DNA of 64,000 nt from Methylotuvimicrobium sp. KM2 (GTDB lineage Bacteria; Pseudomonadota; Gammaproteobacteria; Methylococcales; Methylomonadaceae), in NCBI RefSeq assembly GCF_038051925.1, contig NZ_CP150634.1, positions 4,224,300-4,288,299 on the forward strand, read 5' to 3'. A program made the translations under genes and the position numbers. Below the pieces are notes generated by a model. It was not told where the DNA came from. It did no database searches and saw only the letters and a list, made by a program, of their open reading frames with translations. How positions within the stretch are numbered: position 1 is the first letter of the stretch; the number at the start of each line of letters is the position of its first letter. Positions 55,659-63,313 of the stretch are shown here, piece by piece.

Positions 55659-57113
55659 TCATAACAACACCACATCATACTGCTCCTGATTATATTCGCC
55701 CTCGGCCCTAAACTTAATCTGAATATTCAAAAACGCCTCGAGTTCCGCAAGCATATCGGCTTCCTCATCGAGCAACATTTCGACAACTTCATTCGATGCC
55801 AATACCATCAGTTTCCGAACTTTGTATTGCCTGACCTCGCGAATGATCTCGCGGAAAATTTCCAGACATACCGTTTCCGCGGTTTTCAACACACCACGCC
55901 CGCCGCAAGCCGAACAGGGTTCGCACAAAATATGCTCAAGACTTTCCCGTGTCCTTTTACGGGTCATTTCGACCAAGCCCAGCGTGGAAACCTCGGTAAT
56001 CTTGGTCTTCGCATTATCCTTTTCCAAATGCCGCTCCAAGGCTTGCAAGACTTGTTTGCGATGCTCATGGCTCTGCATATCGATGAAGTCGATAATGATG
56101 ATGCCGCCTAAGTTTCGCAATCGTAGTTGGCGAGATATCGTCTGAGCAGCCTCCAAATTAGTCTTAAAAATCGTCTCCTCAAGATTACGCCCTCCGACAT
56201 AACTGCCGGTATTGACGTCGACCGTCGTCATAGCCTCGGTTTGATCGAACACCAAATGCCCCCCAGATTTCAGCATGACTTTACGATCCAACGCACGCTG
56301 AATTTCCTCTTCGACGCTATAAATATCGAAGACCGGGCACTCGCCGGTGTAATGTTCGATTACATGGACGATATCGGGCACGAATATTTTCGCGAATTCG
56401 ACCAGCTTGAAATAAGTTTCCTTAGAATCGACGCGCACCCGCTCGATACCTTCTTTGTATAGATCCCTCAACGTTCTGACACTCAGCGGCAAGTCCTTAT
56501 GAATGAACTGTTTGGGCTGGGCGCTATTAATGCTTTCCGAAATTGTCGTCCAAAGCTTGAGCAGGAAAGTCATATCGGAATACAAAACCGCTTCCTCGAC
56601 GCATTCGGCTGCCGTACGGGCAATAAATCCGCCACATTGGTTTTTTTCGCGAAACGATTCTAGACAAGCACGGAGCCTAGCACGTTCGGCATCGCATTCG
56701 ATCCGTTGTGACACACCGCAATTATTGGCATAGGGCATATAAACCTGAAAACGCGACGGAATCGAGATTTCGGTGGTTAATCGCGCGCCTTTAGTTCCGA
56801 TTGGGTCCTTGGTCACTTGCACGACGATATGTTGCCCCTCGTGCAGATAGCTTTCGATATTCGCCGAACCTTTTTTTTCCAAGTCCTTGCTGCATAAATC
56901 GGATAGGTGCAAAAAGGCAGCCCTGGACAAGCCGATATCGACGAAGGCCGCTTGCATGCCGGGCAATACTCGGCATACTTCACCCTTATAGATATTACCG
57001 ACCAAACCTCGCTGTCGGCTACGCTCGATGATCAGTTCCTGCAAGACTCCGTTTTCGATGACGGCAACGCGTGTTTCCGGCGGCGTGACATTAATTAAAA
57101 TTTCTTCACTCAT
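55659..57113 (-). CDS. rng: Ribonuclease G
   Basis: 484 aa. Starts [21 protein letters not shown]1 domain with GNIYKGEVCRVLPGMQAAFV; catalytic DNase I-like region with FDQTEAMTTVDVNTG and IIIIDFIDM; the zinc link CEPCSACGGRG; C-terminal KVRKLMVLAS. It processes 16S rRNA 5' ends and decays mRNA. The length matches RNase G rather than RNase E. Overlaps maf by 4 bp. Confidence 0.96.
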   Translation of the reverse strand: MSEEILINVTPPETRVAVIENGVLQELIIERSRQRGLVGNIYKGEVCRVLPGMQAAFVDIGLSRAAFLHLSDLCSKDLEKKGSANIESYLHEGQHIVVQVTKDPIGTKGARLTTEISIPSRFQVYMPYANNCGVSQRIECDAERARLRACLESFREKNQCGGFIARTAAECVEEAVLYSDMTFLLKLWTTISESINSAQPKQFIHKDLPLSVRTLRDLYKEGIERVRVDSKETYFKLVEFAKIFVPDIVHVIEHYTGECPVFDIYSVEEEIQRALDRKVMLKSGGHLVFDQTEAMTTVDVNTGSYVGGRNLEETIFKTNLEAAQTISRQLRLRNLGGIIIIDFIDMQSHEHRKQVLQALERHLEKDNAKTKITEVSTLGLVEMTRKRTRESLEHILCEPCSACGGRGVLKTAETVCLEIFREIIREVRQYKVRKLMVLASNEVVEMLLDEEADMLAELEAFLNIQIKFRAEGEYNQEQYDVVLL

Positions 57114-57685
57114 TTGAAAATCGTTATCCCTTGTTTCGCTAAAAGTTCAGCCGTCTCGAACAGCGGCAAGCCAACCACGCCGCTAAAACTGCCGGTAATC
57201 GATTTGACGAACACGCCGCCCAACCCCTGAATCGCATAAGCGCCTGCCTTGTCGGCCGGCTCGCCGCTATCCCAATAGCGGATGATTTCATCTTCTCTGA
57301 TATCACGAAAATTGACCTCGGTAACATTGACGGCTTGCCAGTGCTCGAAACCTCTAAGCGATACGGAGCTAAAGACCTGATGCGTTCGTCCCGACAAAAA
57401 GCTGAGCATTGCCAGGCAATCGGCCTTATCCTTCGGCTTACCCATGATCCGTCCATCCAAGATCACCGCCGTATCAGCGGCCAGAATTGGCAGCTTCGCG
57501 TCGGCTCTTTCCAGCGCTACGGCCGATTTTTCGGCGGCAATACGTCGAACATAAGACAATGGCGCCTCACCTGAATAAGGCGCCTCGTCGATTTCGACCG
57601 GAAACACCTTAAAACTGACTCCGATTTGCGTTAACAGTTCCTGACGGCGAGGAGACGCCGAAGCCAATAGGATTTGCACACTCAT
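57110..57685 (-). CDS. Maf-family nucleotide pyrophosphatase
   Basis: 191 aa. [51 protein letters not shown] and the C-terminal [19 protein letters not shown] are the Maf signatures. It hydrolyses non-canonical or excess nucleoside triphosphates; the subtype (dTTP/UTP, YhdE-like, by position next to rng) is inference. Overlaps both neighbours by 4 bp in the operon rlmH-maf-rng. Confidence 0.93.
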   Translation of the reverse strand: MSVQILLASASPRRQELLTQIGVSFKVFPVEIDEAPYSGEAPLSYVRRIAAEKSAVALERADAKLPILAADTAVILDGRIMGKPKDKADCLAMLSFLSGRTHQVFSSVSLRGFEHWQAVNVTEVNFRDIREDEIIRYWDSGEPADKAGAYAIQGLGGVFVKSITGSFSGVVGLPLFETAELLAKQGITIFK

Positions 57686-58152
57686 TCGCGATGATAGGGA
57701 TGGTTATTTAAAATACTCCAGGCGCGATAAATCTGTTCGGCAACAATCACACGCACCAATGGATGAGGAAAAGTCAGCTTGGACAAACTCCAGGATTCGC
57801 GCGCCAATTGTTTCGCATCATAGGACAATCCTTCAGGTCCGCCGACCAATAAGGCGACATTCCGCCCGCTTTCGAGCCATCTTTTCAAGGCAACCGACAA
57901 TTCCGGCGTCGACCAAGGCTTCCCGGGGACGTCCAAGGTAACGACATGCGCGTCTTTAGCGATTGCCGCGACCATTTTATCGCCTTCGTCCTTGACGATA
58001 CGGGCCGAATCGCTATTTTTACCCCGCTTGCCCGGCGGAATCTCCTTGAGTATCAATTCGCACTCTCTTGGCAGTCGCTTAGCGTATTCATCATAACCCG
58101 CTTGCACCCAAGCCGGCATTTTATTGCCTATAGTAATCAGTTGTATTTGCAT
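57682..58152 (-). CDS. rlmH: 23S rRNA pseudouridine-1915 N3-methyltransferase RlmH
   Basis: 156 aa from ATG 58152 ([20 protein letters not shown]). SPOUT methyltransferase with [16 protein letters not shown], the SAM knot [18 protein letters not shown] and the C-terminal [20 protein letters not shown]. The reading frame goes further up to 58236 into a repeat and is rejected as coding there. First gene of the rlmH-maf-rng-yhdP series. Confidence 0.96.
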   Translation of the reverse strand: MQIQLITIGNKMPAWVQAGYDEYAKRLPRECELILKEIPPGKRGKNSDSARIVKDEGDKMVAAIAKDAHVVTLDVPGKPWSTPELSVALKRWLESGRNVALLVGGPEGLSYDAKQLARESWSLSKLTFPHPLVRVIVAEQIYRAWSILNNHPYHRE

Positions 58153-58228
58153 GCGCGGAGCATACACAGAAGCCCTGTCCCGCGCAATAAACAAACGCCA
58201 TCGTTTAATCGAAGAAAGCCTTTCTAGT

Positions 58229-58490
58229 GTTCGCACATCAAATTTCGGTTTTTTTATCCCCTCATCCTAGCCTTCTCCCGGAGGGAGAAGGTATTGAAGC
58301 GCCGAAATTTGATGTGCGATAGATATACAAGGCAATGTATGCGGTAATAGTTGCCCCCGCTACCGAAAGCACATTAAGCTATGGGTGACTCTCCACCGGT
58401 ACGCACAGCGTACCCTACTGTCTTTTCGGCATTTGCATAGTATCAATTTCAACGATTAACGCGAACATAGACTTTTACAATAGGAACCGT
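58229..58490. repeat. Short palindromic repeat plus remnant of the 36961-type element
   Basis: 58229-58330: gttcgcacatcaaatttcgg and gccgaaatttgatgtgcga arms around a C-rich hairpin (ccttctcccggagggagaag), ending gatata. 58403-58430 has a ggtacgcacagcgtacc palindrome. 58445-58490 is the right terminus (gattaacgcgaacatag) of the element at 36961. No gene in 58237-58571. Confidence 0.7.
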
Positions 58491-58571
58491 TGCAGTAAAT
58501 AATAGCCCTTCTAGATATCAGACATTTTAACGGTTGAACTATAATTTCAATTTTTACGACTGATCTGTACC

Positions 58572-59339
58572 ATGGCTACCAGTTCCTTTTTCGAGCAGCT
58601 ATTCAAATGGGTTTTCATTGTCAGCGCATTACTGACAGTCCTGCTTTATTTCAAAAAAGACCATTTACCGGAGCCGAATTTTTACAATCTCGGTTATCTC
58701 GACGAACCGGTTCAAGCCAAGTTAAAGGCCGAGCCGTTCAAGACCCAAGTCAACGATCAAGAATATACGATTACGCCTCTGTATGACTATGAGTTACACG
58801 GCGTCGTCGTCAGTTACAGTGACGCCGATGCCTTCACCAACATCTGGCACCACAAACGCTGGCATGATTTTATAAATCTTCGCGACTTATGCGTGATCTG
58901 GGGTAAAAATGTCGGTTCCGGCGTTTACCGGCAAATGAAGTTTCATAACGATAGCTGGACATGCTGGGCTTCCTGGCAAGACTACGAGACAGGGGCTTTA
59001 TTCAAGATGAACGCACTGTCGAACAATCATTTACTGACCGACGACGACCGCATCAAAAAAGCGCTGATGTCCGCAGAACCGGGCGATCATATCCGTTTCA
59101 AGGGCGTATTGGCCGAATATGCCAACAAAAGCAATAATTTCTTTCGCGGCACCAGCATTACCCGAGACGACAACGGCAACGGCGCCTGCGAAACGGTTTA
59201 CTTGGAGGAATTCGAAATCGTCAAAAAAGCCAATCGGGGCATTCGCAAACTTTACGGCATCACCAAATGGCTGGCCATCGTTTCTTTTTTCGGTTTTCTT
59301 ATCTTCTTTGCGATTGCACCGGTTAGAATTCGGCATTGA
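58572..59339 (+). CDS. Conserved hypothetical protein with membrane helices at both ends
   Basis: 255 aa. An N-terminal helix (FKWVFIVSALLTVLLYF), a soluble central domain of about 190 residues (QEYTITPLYDYELHGVVVSY, WGKNVGSGVYRQMKFHNDSW, CWASWQDYETGALFKMNALSNN) and a C-terminal helix (WLAIVSFFGFLIFFAIAPV). No catalytic motif recognised. Two Cys in the centre and one near the end could form disulfides if the domain is periplasmic. Alone between repeats, upstream of the insertion element and the mxa genes; no functional link is implied. Confidence 0.7.
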   Translation: MATSSFFEQLFKWVFIVSALLTVLLYFKKDHLPEPNFYNLGYLDEPVQAKLKAEPFKTQVNDQEYTITPLYDYELHGVVVSYSDADAFTNIWHHKRWHDFINLRDLCVIWGKNVGSGVYRQMKFHNDSWTCWASWQDYETGALFKMNALSNNHLLTDDDRIKKALMSAEPGDHIRFKGVLAEYANKSNNFFRGTSITRDDNGNGACETVYLEEFEIVKKANRGIRKLYGITKWLAIVSFFGFLIFFAIAPVRIRH

Positions 59340-59448
59340 CAGGAGCAATTCATTGACAAACAGGCTTTGATGGCTTTATATCTTTCGCACTTCACATTTT
59401 GGCAATGCTCGAAGAGCCGCCGAATTTTGATCTCCAATGGGTATATTC

Positions 59449-59674
59449 ACGGCGTCTTGCCGGGCGAGTGACCGCGCCCTCCGCCACCCAAGGATGGTCA
59501 TTTGCCGGGGCGATGGCTAGACCTTCATGAACGTTACTGTGAAAGTTCGTGGATTTGAAATCTTAATCTAGTTTTTCGATATTAAGAAGCTCGACAGAGA
59601 AAATGTAGGCTCCGGAGAGGGAGCGGTTGCTCGACCGACAGGCGTCGGCGGCAAGGACAGCCGCCGTCGAGCCT
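59449..59674. repeat. Left part of the shared-core repeat split by the IS110 element
   Basis: Contains gttactgtgaaagttcgtgg, cttaatctagtttttcgat, ggagcggttgctcgaccgac, aggcgtcggcggcaagg and agccgccgtcgagcct, stopping exactly at the element. The missing right part continues at 61001-61098 (acatggatatattcacggcg, tcctgtcgggcgagtgac, ccggggcgatggccggg, tttcatgaacg). Together they give the reverse complement of 20036-20280. A second truncated copy (59449-59530) precedes it. Confidence 0.85.
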
Positions 59675-59735
59675 TGTATGATTAATTTAAATGAATTTTA
59701 GCCAGGAAATACTTTAAGCTGTACCGAGTTCATTG

Positions 59736-59871
59736 GGAGGCCGCTTGAGCCTGAGGACTGGATTAAACCAGAGCCTGTCATGTAGATTGGCCCCCGCCCT
59801 ATTCACCTATACCGCGGAGTATCTGAGGCTTAGAGCCTGCATTCACAAGGATGGTAGGTGCATACGCAGGG
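59736..59871 (+). ncRNA. Candidate bridge RNA in the left end of the IS110 element
   Basis: Two stem-internal-loop units can be drawn. Unit 1: outer stem ggaggcc/ggccccc (59736-59742, 59789-59795, one mismatch), apical hairpin ctgg/ccag (59758-59771). Its left side carries gagcct (59747-59752), identical to the left target flank; its right side carries tcatgtag (59778-59785), whose first seven pairable bases complement ctacatg at the right target flank. Unit 2: outer stem ccct/aggg (59797-59800, 59868-59871), apical hairpin aggct/agcct (59826-59838). Its left side carries gagtatct (59817-59824), identical to the element's right end plus core; its right side carries catac (59861-59865), complementary to gtatg at the left end. 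This matches target- and donor-binding loops of IS110 bridge RNAs. Confidence 0.7.
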
Positions 59872-59922
59872 TCGGGAACCAATGACTAGTTTACTTTCCT
59901 TATCACAGAATAACAATTAAAC

Positions 59923-60957
59923 ATGGCAGATCAACAAATTAACAGCGCTTCACTTGACACACAAACCCGTATCTTCGCTGGCGTCGATGTAGGATCTAAA
60001 GAACTGGTTTTGGTGGTGCGCAAAAATGGCAAACCTTTCAATCCGCAGAAGTTCTCCAATACCCCAGCTGATCATGCCCGGATGGCCAAGAAATTGAACA
60101 AATTGTCCGGCATTATCGTGTGTATGGAAGCCACCGGCAGTTATCATTTCGATTTAGCCGTTGCGCTCCATGATGCCGGGGTCAAGGTAATGGTCATCAA
60201 TCCCAAGGTCTCTCATAACTTTGCTAAAGTATTGATGAACAATAGTAAAACAGACGATGTGGACGCGAATACTCTGGCGGTGTATGCCGAACGGATGGAT
60301 TTTGTGCCTTGGTCCCGTCCTTCGAATGAAAAGATCGCTTTACGTTGTTTCTCACGCCGTATTAATGCGCTAACCGATCAAAAAACAGCAGCAAAGAATC
60401 AGTTGCATGCCTTAAGCGCAACAGTTGAAACACCCAAAGCCGTGCTAAAAGATGCACAAGCAGCCATCGATCAATTAGATAAGCGTATCGATCAGTTAAC
60501 GGCTGGCGCCTTGGCATTGATCGAAAAACATCCGGAACTCAGTCGAGCATTAGTTTTGTTCACGAGCATTAAGGGTATTGCCAATACCAGTGCGATTGCT
60601 CTCATGGGAGAACTACTGATTTTGCCTGCGGATATGTCGCACCGTGAGTGGGTCAAGTTTGCGGGGCTCGATCCAAGAGCTTTTGATTCCGGCACGAGTG
60701 TCCACAAAAAAACGCGTATATCCAAGGCCGGTAACAGCCAGATTCGCGCCGCCCTGTATATGCCTGTCTGGAGCGCTGTGCAGCATGATCGCCATATTAA
60801 GGCGTATTACCAACATCTCCTTGAGATGGGTAAATTACCGTTGCAAGCCTGTTGTGCGGTCATGCGTAAATTGTTACATGCGATTCACGGCATGCTCAAG
60901 CATGATAAACCATTCGATAACACGCGTTTTTATGCAATTCCGTCAATCGCTGAATAG
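59923..60957 (+). CDS. IS110-family DEDD recombinase (transposase)
   Basis: 344 aa, full length. The N-terminal RuvC-like domain has D22 in GVDVGSKE, E69 in CMEATGSYH and D101/D104 in SKTDDVDANTLA. A coiled-coil middle is followed by the C-terminal Tnp domain with FTSIKGIANTSAIALMGE, WVKFAGLDPRAFDSG and RISKAGNSQIRAALYM, where S257 is the likely catalytic serine. The enzyme pairs with an RNA encoded in the element to recombine donor and target DNA. It is preceded by 248 bp of non-coding left end. Confidence 0.95.
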   Translation: MADQQINSASLDTQTRIFAGVDVGSKELVLVVRKNGKPFNPQKFSNTPADHARMAKKLNKLSGIIVCMEATGSYHFDLAVALHDAGVKVMVINPKVSHNFAKVLMNNSKTDDVDANTLAVYAERMDFVPWSRPSNEKIALRCFSRRINALTDQKTAAKNQLHALSATVETPKAVLKDAQAAIDQLDKRIDQLTAGALALIEKHPELSRALVLFTSIKGIANTSAIALMGELLILPADMSHREWVKFAGLDPRAFDSGTSVHKKTRISKAGNSQIRAALYMPVWSAVQHDRHIKAYYQHLLEMGKLPLQACCAVMRKLLHAIHGMLKHDKPFDNTRFYAIPSIAE

Positions 60958-61183
60958 CAGAAAAATGCCTATTTTTAACTTGATTTTAAACAGAGTATCT
61001 ACATGGATATATTCACGGCGTCCTGTCGGGCGAGTGACCGCGCCCTCCGCCACCCAAGAACTATTTTTCCGGGGCGATGGCCGGGCTTTCATGAACGAGA
61101 GGTTAAAGATCTACCCAAATAACCCCAACCGGCAACCCTTTGCCGAATTAATGCTACCGATAACACTTAAACTAAACACCATA

Positions 61184-62200
61184 ATGACCGACCGAAACCT
61201 AGCCGATTGGCATAACCGCGCCGCACTGTTCGAACAGGAAATCAACAAAGCCGTGATCGGACTCGAACGTCCGGTACGACTCGTCACGACCGCGATATTC
61301 GCGCGCGGCCATGCGATGCTCGAAGGCGATGTCGGGGTTGGTAAAACCACCTTGTTGAGAGCCGTTGCACGCGGCATCGGCGGCGCTTATGAGCGCATCG
61401 AAGGCACCATCGATCTGATGCCGAACGACCTGGTCTACCACACCTACATCAACGAAGCCGGCAAACCGCAGGTCGACCCCGGCCCGATATTGAAACATGG
61501 CGAGGAGCTGTCGACCTTCTTCTTCAACGAAGTCAACCGCGCCAGACCCCAGGTCCATTCATTACTGTTGCGCGTGATGGCCGAAAAATCGGTCACGGCT
61601 TTCAACCGCGAGCATTATTTCCCGCATTTGCAAGTCTTCGCCGACCGCAACAGAGTCGAAAAGGACGAAACCTTCGAAATACCCTCCGCGGCCCGCGACC
61701 GTTTCATGATGGAGCTAAAAATCGAAACGCCCGAAGAACCGGCCCTGCAGCGCGAATTGATGTTCAATCCGAGATTTTACGATGTCGACGCATTGATCGA
61801 GACGATTCAGCCGGGCATCCTACCCTACCGAGAATTGAACGAAATCAGCCGGCAGATTCAGCATCACATTCAAGCCAGCGAAACGTTGCAAAATTATGCC
61901 TTACAACTTTGGCAGGCGACCCGTTTCCCGAAAAACTTTTCGATTGCATTGGACAATGTCGACATGGACCGGCTAATCCTGGCGGGGGCCAGCGCCCGCG
62001 GTGCCGGAATGCTGATGCGCGCGGCGCGAGTGACGGCATGGCTAAACGGTCGTACGCACGTCTTGCCGGAAGATATCCGCGAAATTTTCCATGAAACGAT
62101 CGCGCACCGTGTGTTTTTCAACCCGACTTACGAATTGAGACGTACACTGCTCGCCGAACAGCTCAGCCAAAAAATACTGCAGCAGGTAGCGGCGCCCTAA
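61184..62200 (+). CDS. mxaR: MxaR, MoxR-type AAA+ ATPase for methanol dehydrogenase maturation
   Basis: 338 aa from ATG 61184; the frame is open back to 60644, but that part reads through the transposase gene and repeat. Walker A is GDVGVGKTT; the Walker B position reads FFFNEVNRARPQ with Asn where most MoxR proteins have Asp; then sensor 1 near FADRNRVEKDE and PSAARDRFMMEL. C-terminal lid with ILAGASARGAGMLMRAAR. MoxR ATPases act with vWA-type proteins as chaperones, here for metal or cofactor insertion in methanol dehydrogenase. mxaS follows. mxaFJGI, often upstream, is not present here: the upstream DNA is a repeat with an insertion element. No clear ribosome site. Confidence 0.85.
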   Translation: MTDRNLADWHNRAALFEQEINKAVIGLERPVRLVTTAIFARGHAMLEGDVGVGKTTLLRAVARGIGGAYERIEGTIDLMPNDLVYHTYINEAGKPQVDPGPILKHGEELSTFFFNEVNRARPQVHSLLLRVMAEKSVTAFNREHYFPHLQVFADRNRVEKDETFEIPSAARDRFMMELKIETPEEPALQRELMFNPRFYDVDALIETIQPGILPYRELNEISRQIQHHIQASETLQNYALQLWQATRFPKNFSIALDNVDMDRLILAGASARGAGMLMRAARVTAWLNGRTHVLPEDIREIFHETIAHRVFFNPTYELRRTLLAEQLSQKILQQVAAP

Positions 62201-62274
62201 GAAAATTTGCTCCAGTCCATTTGTACGTGAAACTTAATCGGATGATGCTCTAAGAATTTTATTATTTATCTTTC

Positions 62275-62308
62275 CGCTCACTGCTCACTACTAACCGCTT
62301 ACTACCAC
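62275..62308. repeat. Degenerate heptanucleotide run before mxaS
   Basis: ccgctca, ctgctca, ctactaa, ccgctta, ctaccac with period 7, ending ten bases before the mxaS ATG at 62318. The usual purine-rich ribosome site is missing in this stretch. 62201-62274 holds nothing recognised. Confidence 0.5.
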
Positions 62309-62317
62309 AAGCCAACG

Positions 62318-63151
62318 ATGCTCGAAGAATTTCATTATCAACTGCCTTGGCGCACCGCGAGCGCGCACCCTGGTCGACATGCCGGCAAACACAGCGGCGG
62401 CGAACACGAGTTCCACGGGCATGCGCCCTTGATTGCCCGTCCCGAAGCGCACAATATCGATATTCACGCCAGCCTGCTCGACCCGTTCGGCCAATTCATG
62501 GTCAGGACTTTTCGCCAACGCGGCTTGATTTCGGTCAACATCATTGCGGACTTATCGGCCTCGATGGGCTTTCACGGAAAAATGAAAACCCTGGCACGGT
62601 TTACCGAATTGACGGCTTATTCGGCCTATCGTAGCGGCGATCATTTTGGCTTTTTCGGCTGCGGACTGGATTTATTGCCGGACTTTCATCTACCGCCGCG
62701 CTGGTACAAAGGCGGTGCCGCCGAACTCGTAGACCGGCTCGGGCAATTCGCCCCCGGCGACAGCCATTGCCGAAGCCTGCTCTCGATCGCCGAGCATTGC
62801 CCCCGGCACCGCTCGTTGATTTTTCTAGTCTCCGACTTTCATTTTCCGTTTCATGAAACCGCCGAAATTTTCGATTCGCTGTTGAAACACGACGTGATCC
62901 CGGTCGTATTATGGCATCCCCAAGAGTATCGCAATCTGCCGGAATGGGGCCTGGTGCGCCTGGAAGATCCGGAAACCGGTAAAGGCCGACAATTACTGAT
63001 GCGTCCGGCCCTGAAACGCAAAATCATCGCGGCATTCGAGACCCGGCAAGAACAGCTCAAGCATTTGTTTACGCGCTACGGCCGCCAAGCGTTTTTTCTC
63101 GACGACACCTTTCAGGCCGATCAGCTCACCCATTATTTCTATGAACAATAA
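62318..63151 (+). CDS. mxaS: MxaS, DUF58 protein of the methanol dehydrogenase cluster
   Basis: 277 aa. DUF58/vWA-like fold: IDIHASLLDPFGQFMVRTFR, then the metal-site-like IIADLSASMGFHGKMKTLAR, FLVSDFHFPFHETAEIFDSL and VVLWHPQEYRNLPEWG. Together with MxaR it belongs to the MoxR-DUF58 partner type needed to assemble active methanol dehydrogenase. Located 117 bp after mxaR. A repeat of about 150 bp separates it from mxaA. Confidence 0.85.
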   Translation: MLEEFHYQLPWRTASAHPGRHAGKHSGGEHEFHGHAPLIARPEAHNIDIHASLLDPFGQFMVRTFRQRGLISVNIIADLSASMGFHGKMKTLARFTELTAYSAYRSGDHFGFFGCGLDLLPDFHLPPRWYKGGAAELVDRLGQFAPGDSHCRSLLSIAEHCPRHRSLIFLVSDFHFPFHETAEIFDSLLKHDVIPVVLWHPQEYRNLPEWGLVRLEDPETGKGRQLLMRPALKRKIIAAFETRQEQLKHLFTRYGRQAFFLDDTFQADQLTHYFYEQ

Positions 63152-63158
63152 ACACTTA

Positions 63159-63310
63159 GGAATATGCACAAAATAACTTCTACAATTAGCAGGCTTTGCG
63201 GAGGTTCGGTGACTCGCTTGACAGGACGCAGTGAATACGTCCGTGTAGGCTTGACGGCGGCTATCCCTGCCGCCGACACCTGCCAATCGAGCCACCGAAC
63301 CCCCTTCCAA
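63159..63310. repeat. Shared-core repeat between mxaS and mxaA
   Basis: Left part ttaggaatatgcacaaaat then aggttcggtgactcgcttg; full core acaggacgcagtgaatacgt, ccgtgtaggcttgacggcgg, ctgccgccgacacctgcc; right part aatcgagccaccgaaccc. Same type as 18663-18926 but without the nested hairpin. It ends about 3-12 bases before the probable mxaA start. Confidence 0.8.
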
Positions 63311-63313
63311 CAG

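Larger units (their letters stand above)
59675..60998 (+). mobile_element. IS110-family insertion sequence
   Basis: 1324 bp between two copies of a CT core dinucleotide (59673-59674 and 60999-61000), with no terminal inverted repeats and no longer target duplication, as is usual for IS110. Boundaries come from the interrupted repeat: cgagcct | element | acatggat restores the core seen in other copies. The left end has 248 bp of non-coding DNA, the right end only 41 bp, which is the layout of the IS110 subgroup. The recombinase gene appears intact, so the element may be active. Confidence 0.9.

Noticed and set aside
59675-59922. A small protein gene in the left end of the IS element
   Set aside because: No open frame of useful size; the sequence is better explained as structured RNA plus the recombinase leader.
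60644-61183. Extended N-terminus of MxaR
   Set aside because: It overlaps the intact recombinase gene and the split repeat; homology to MoxR starts at 61184.
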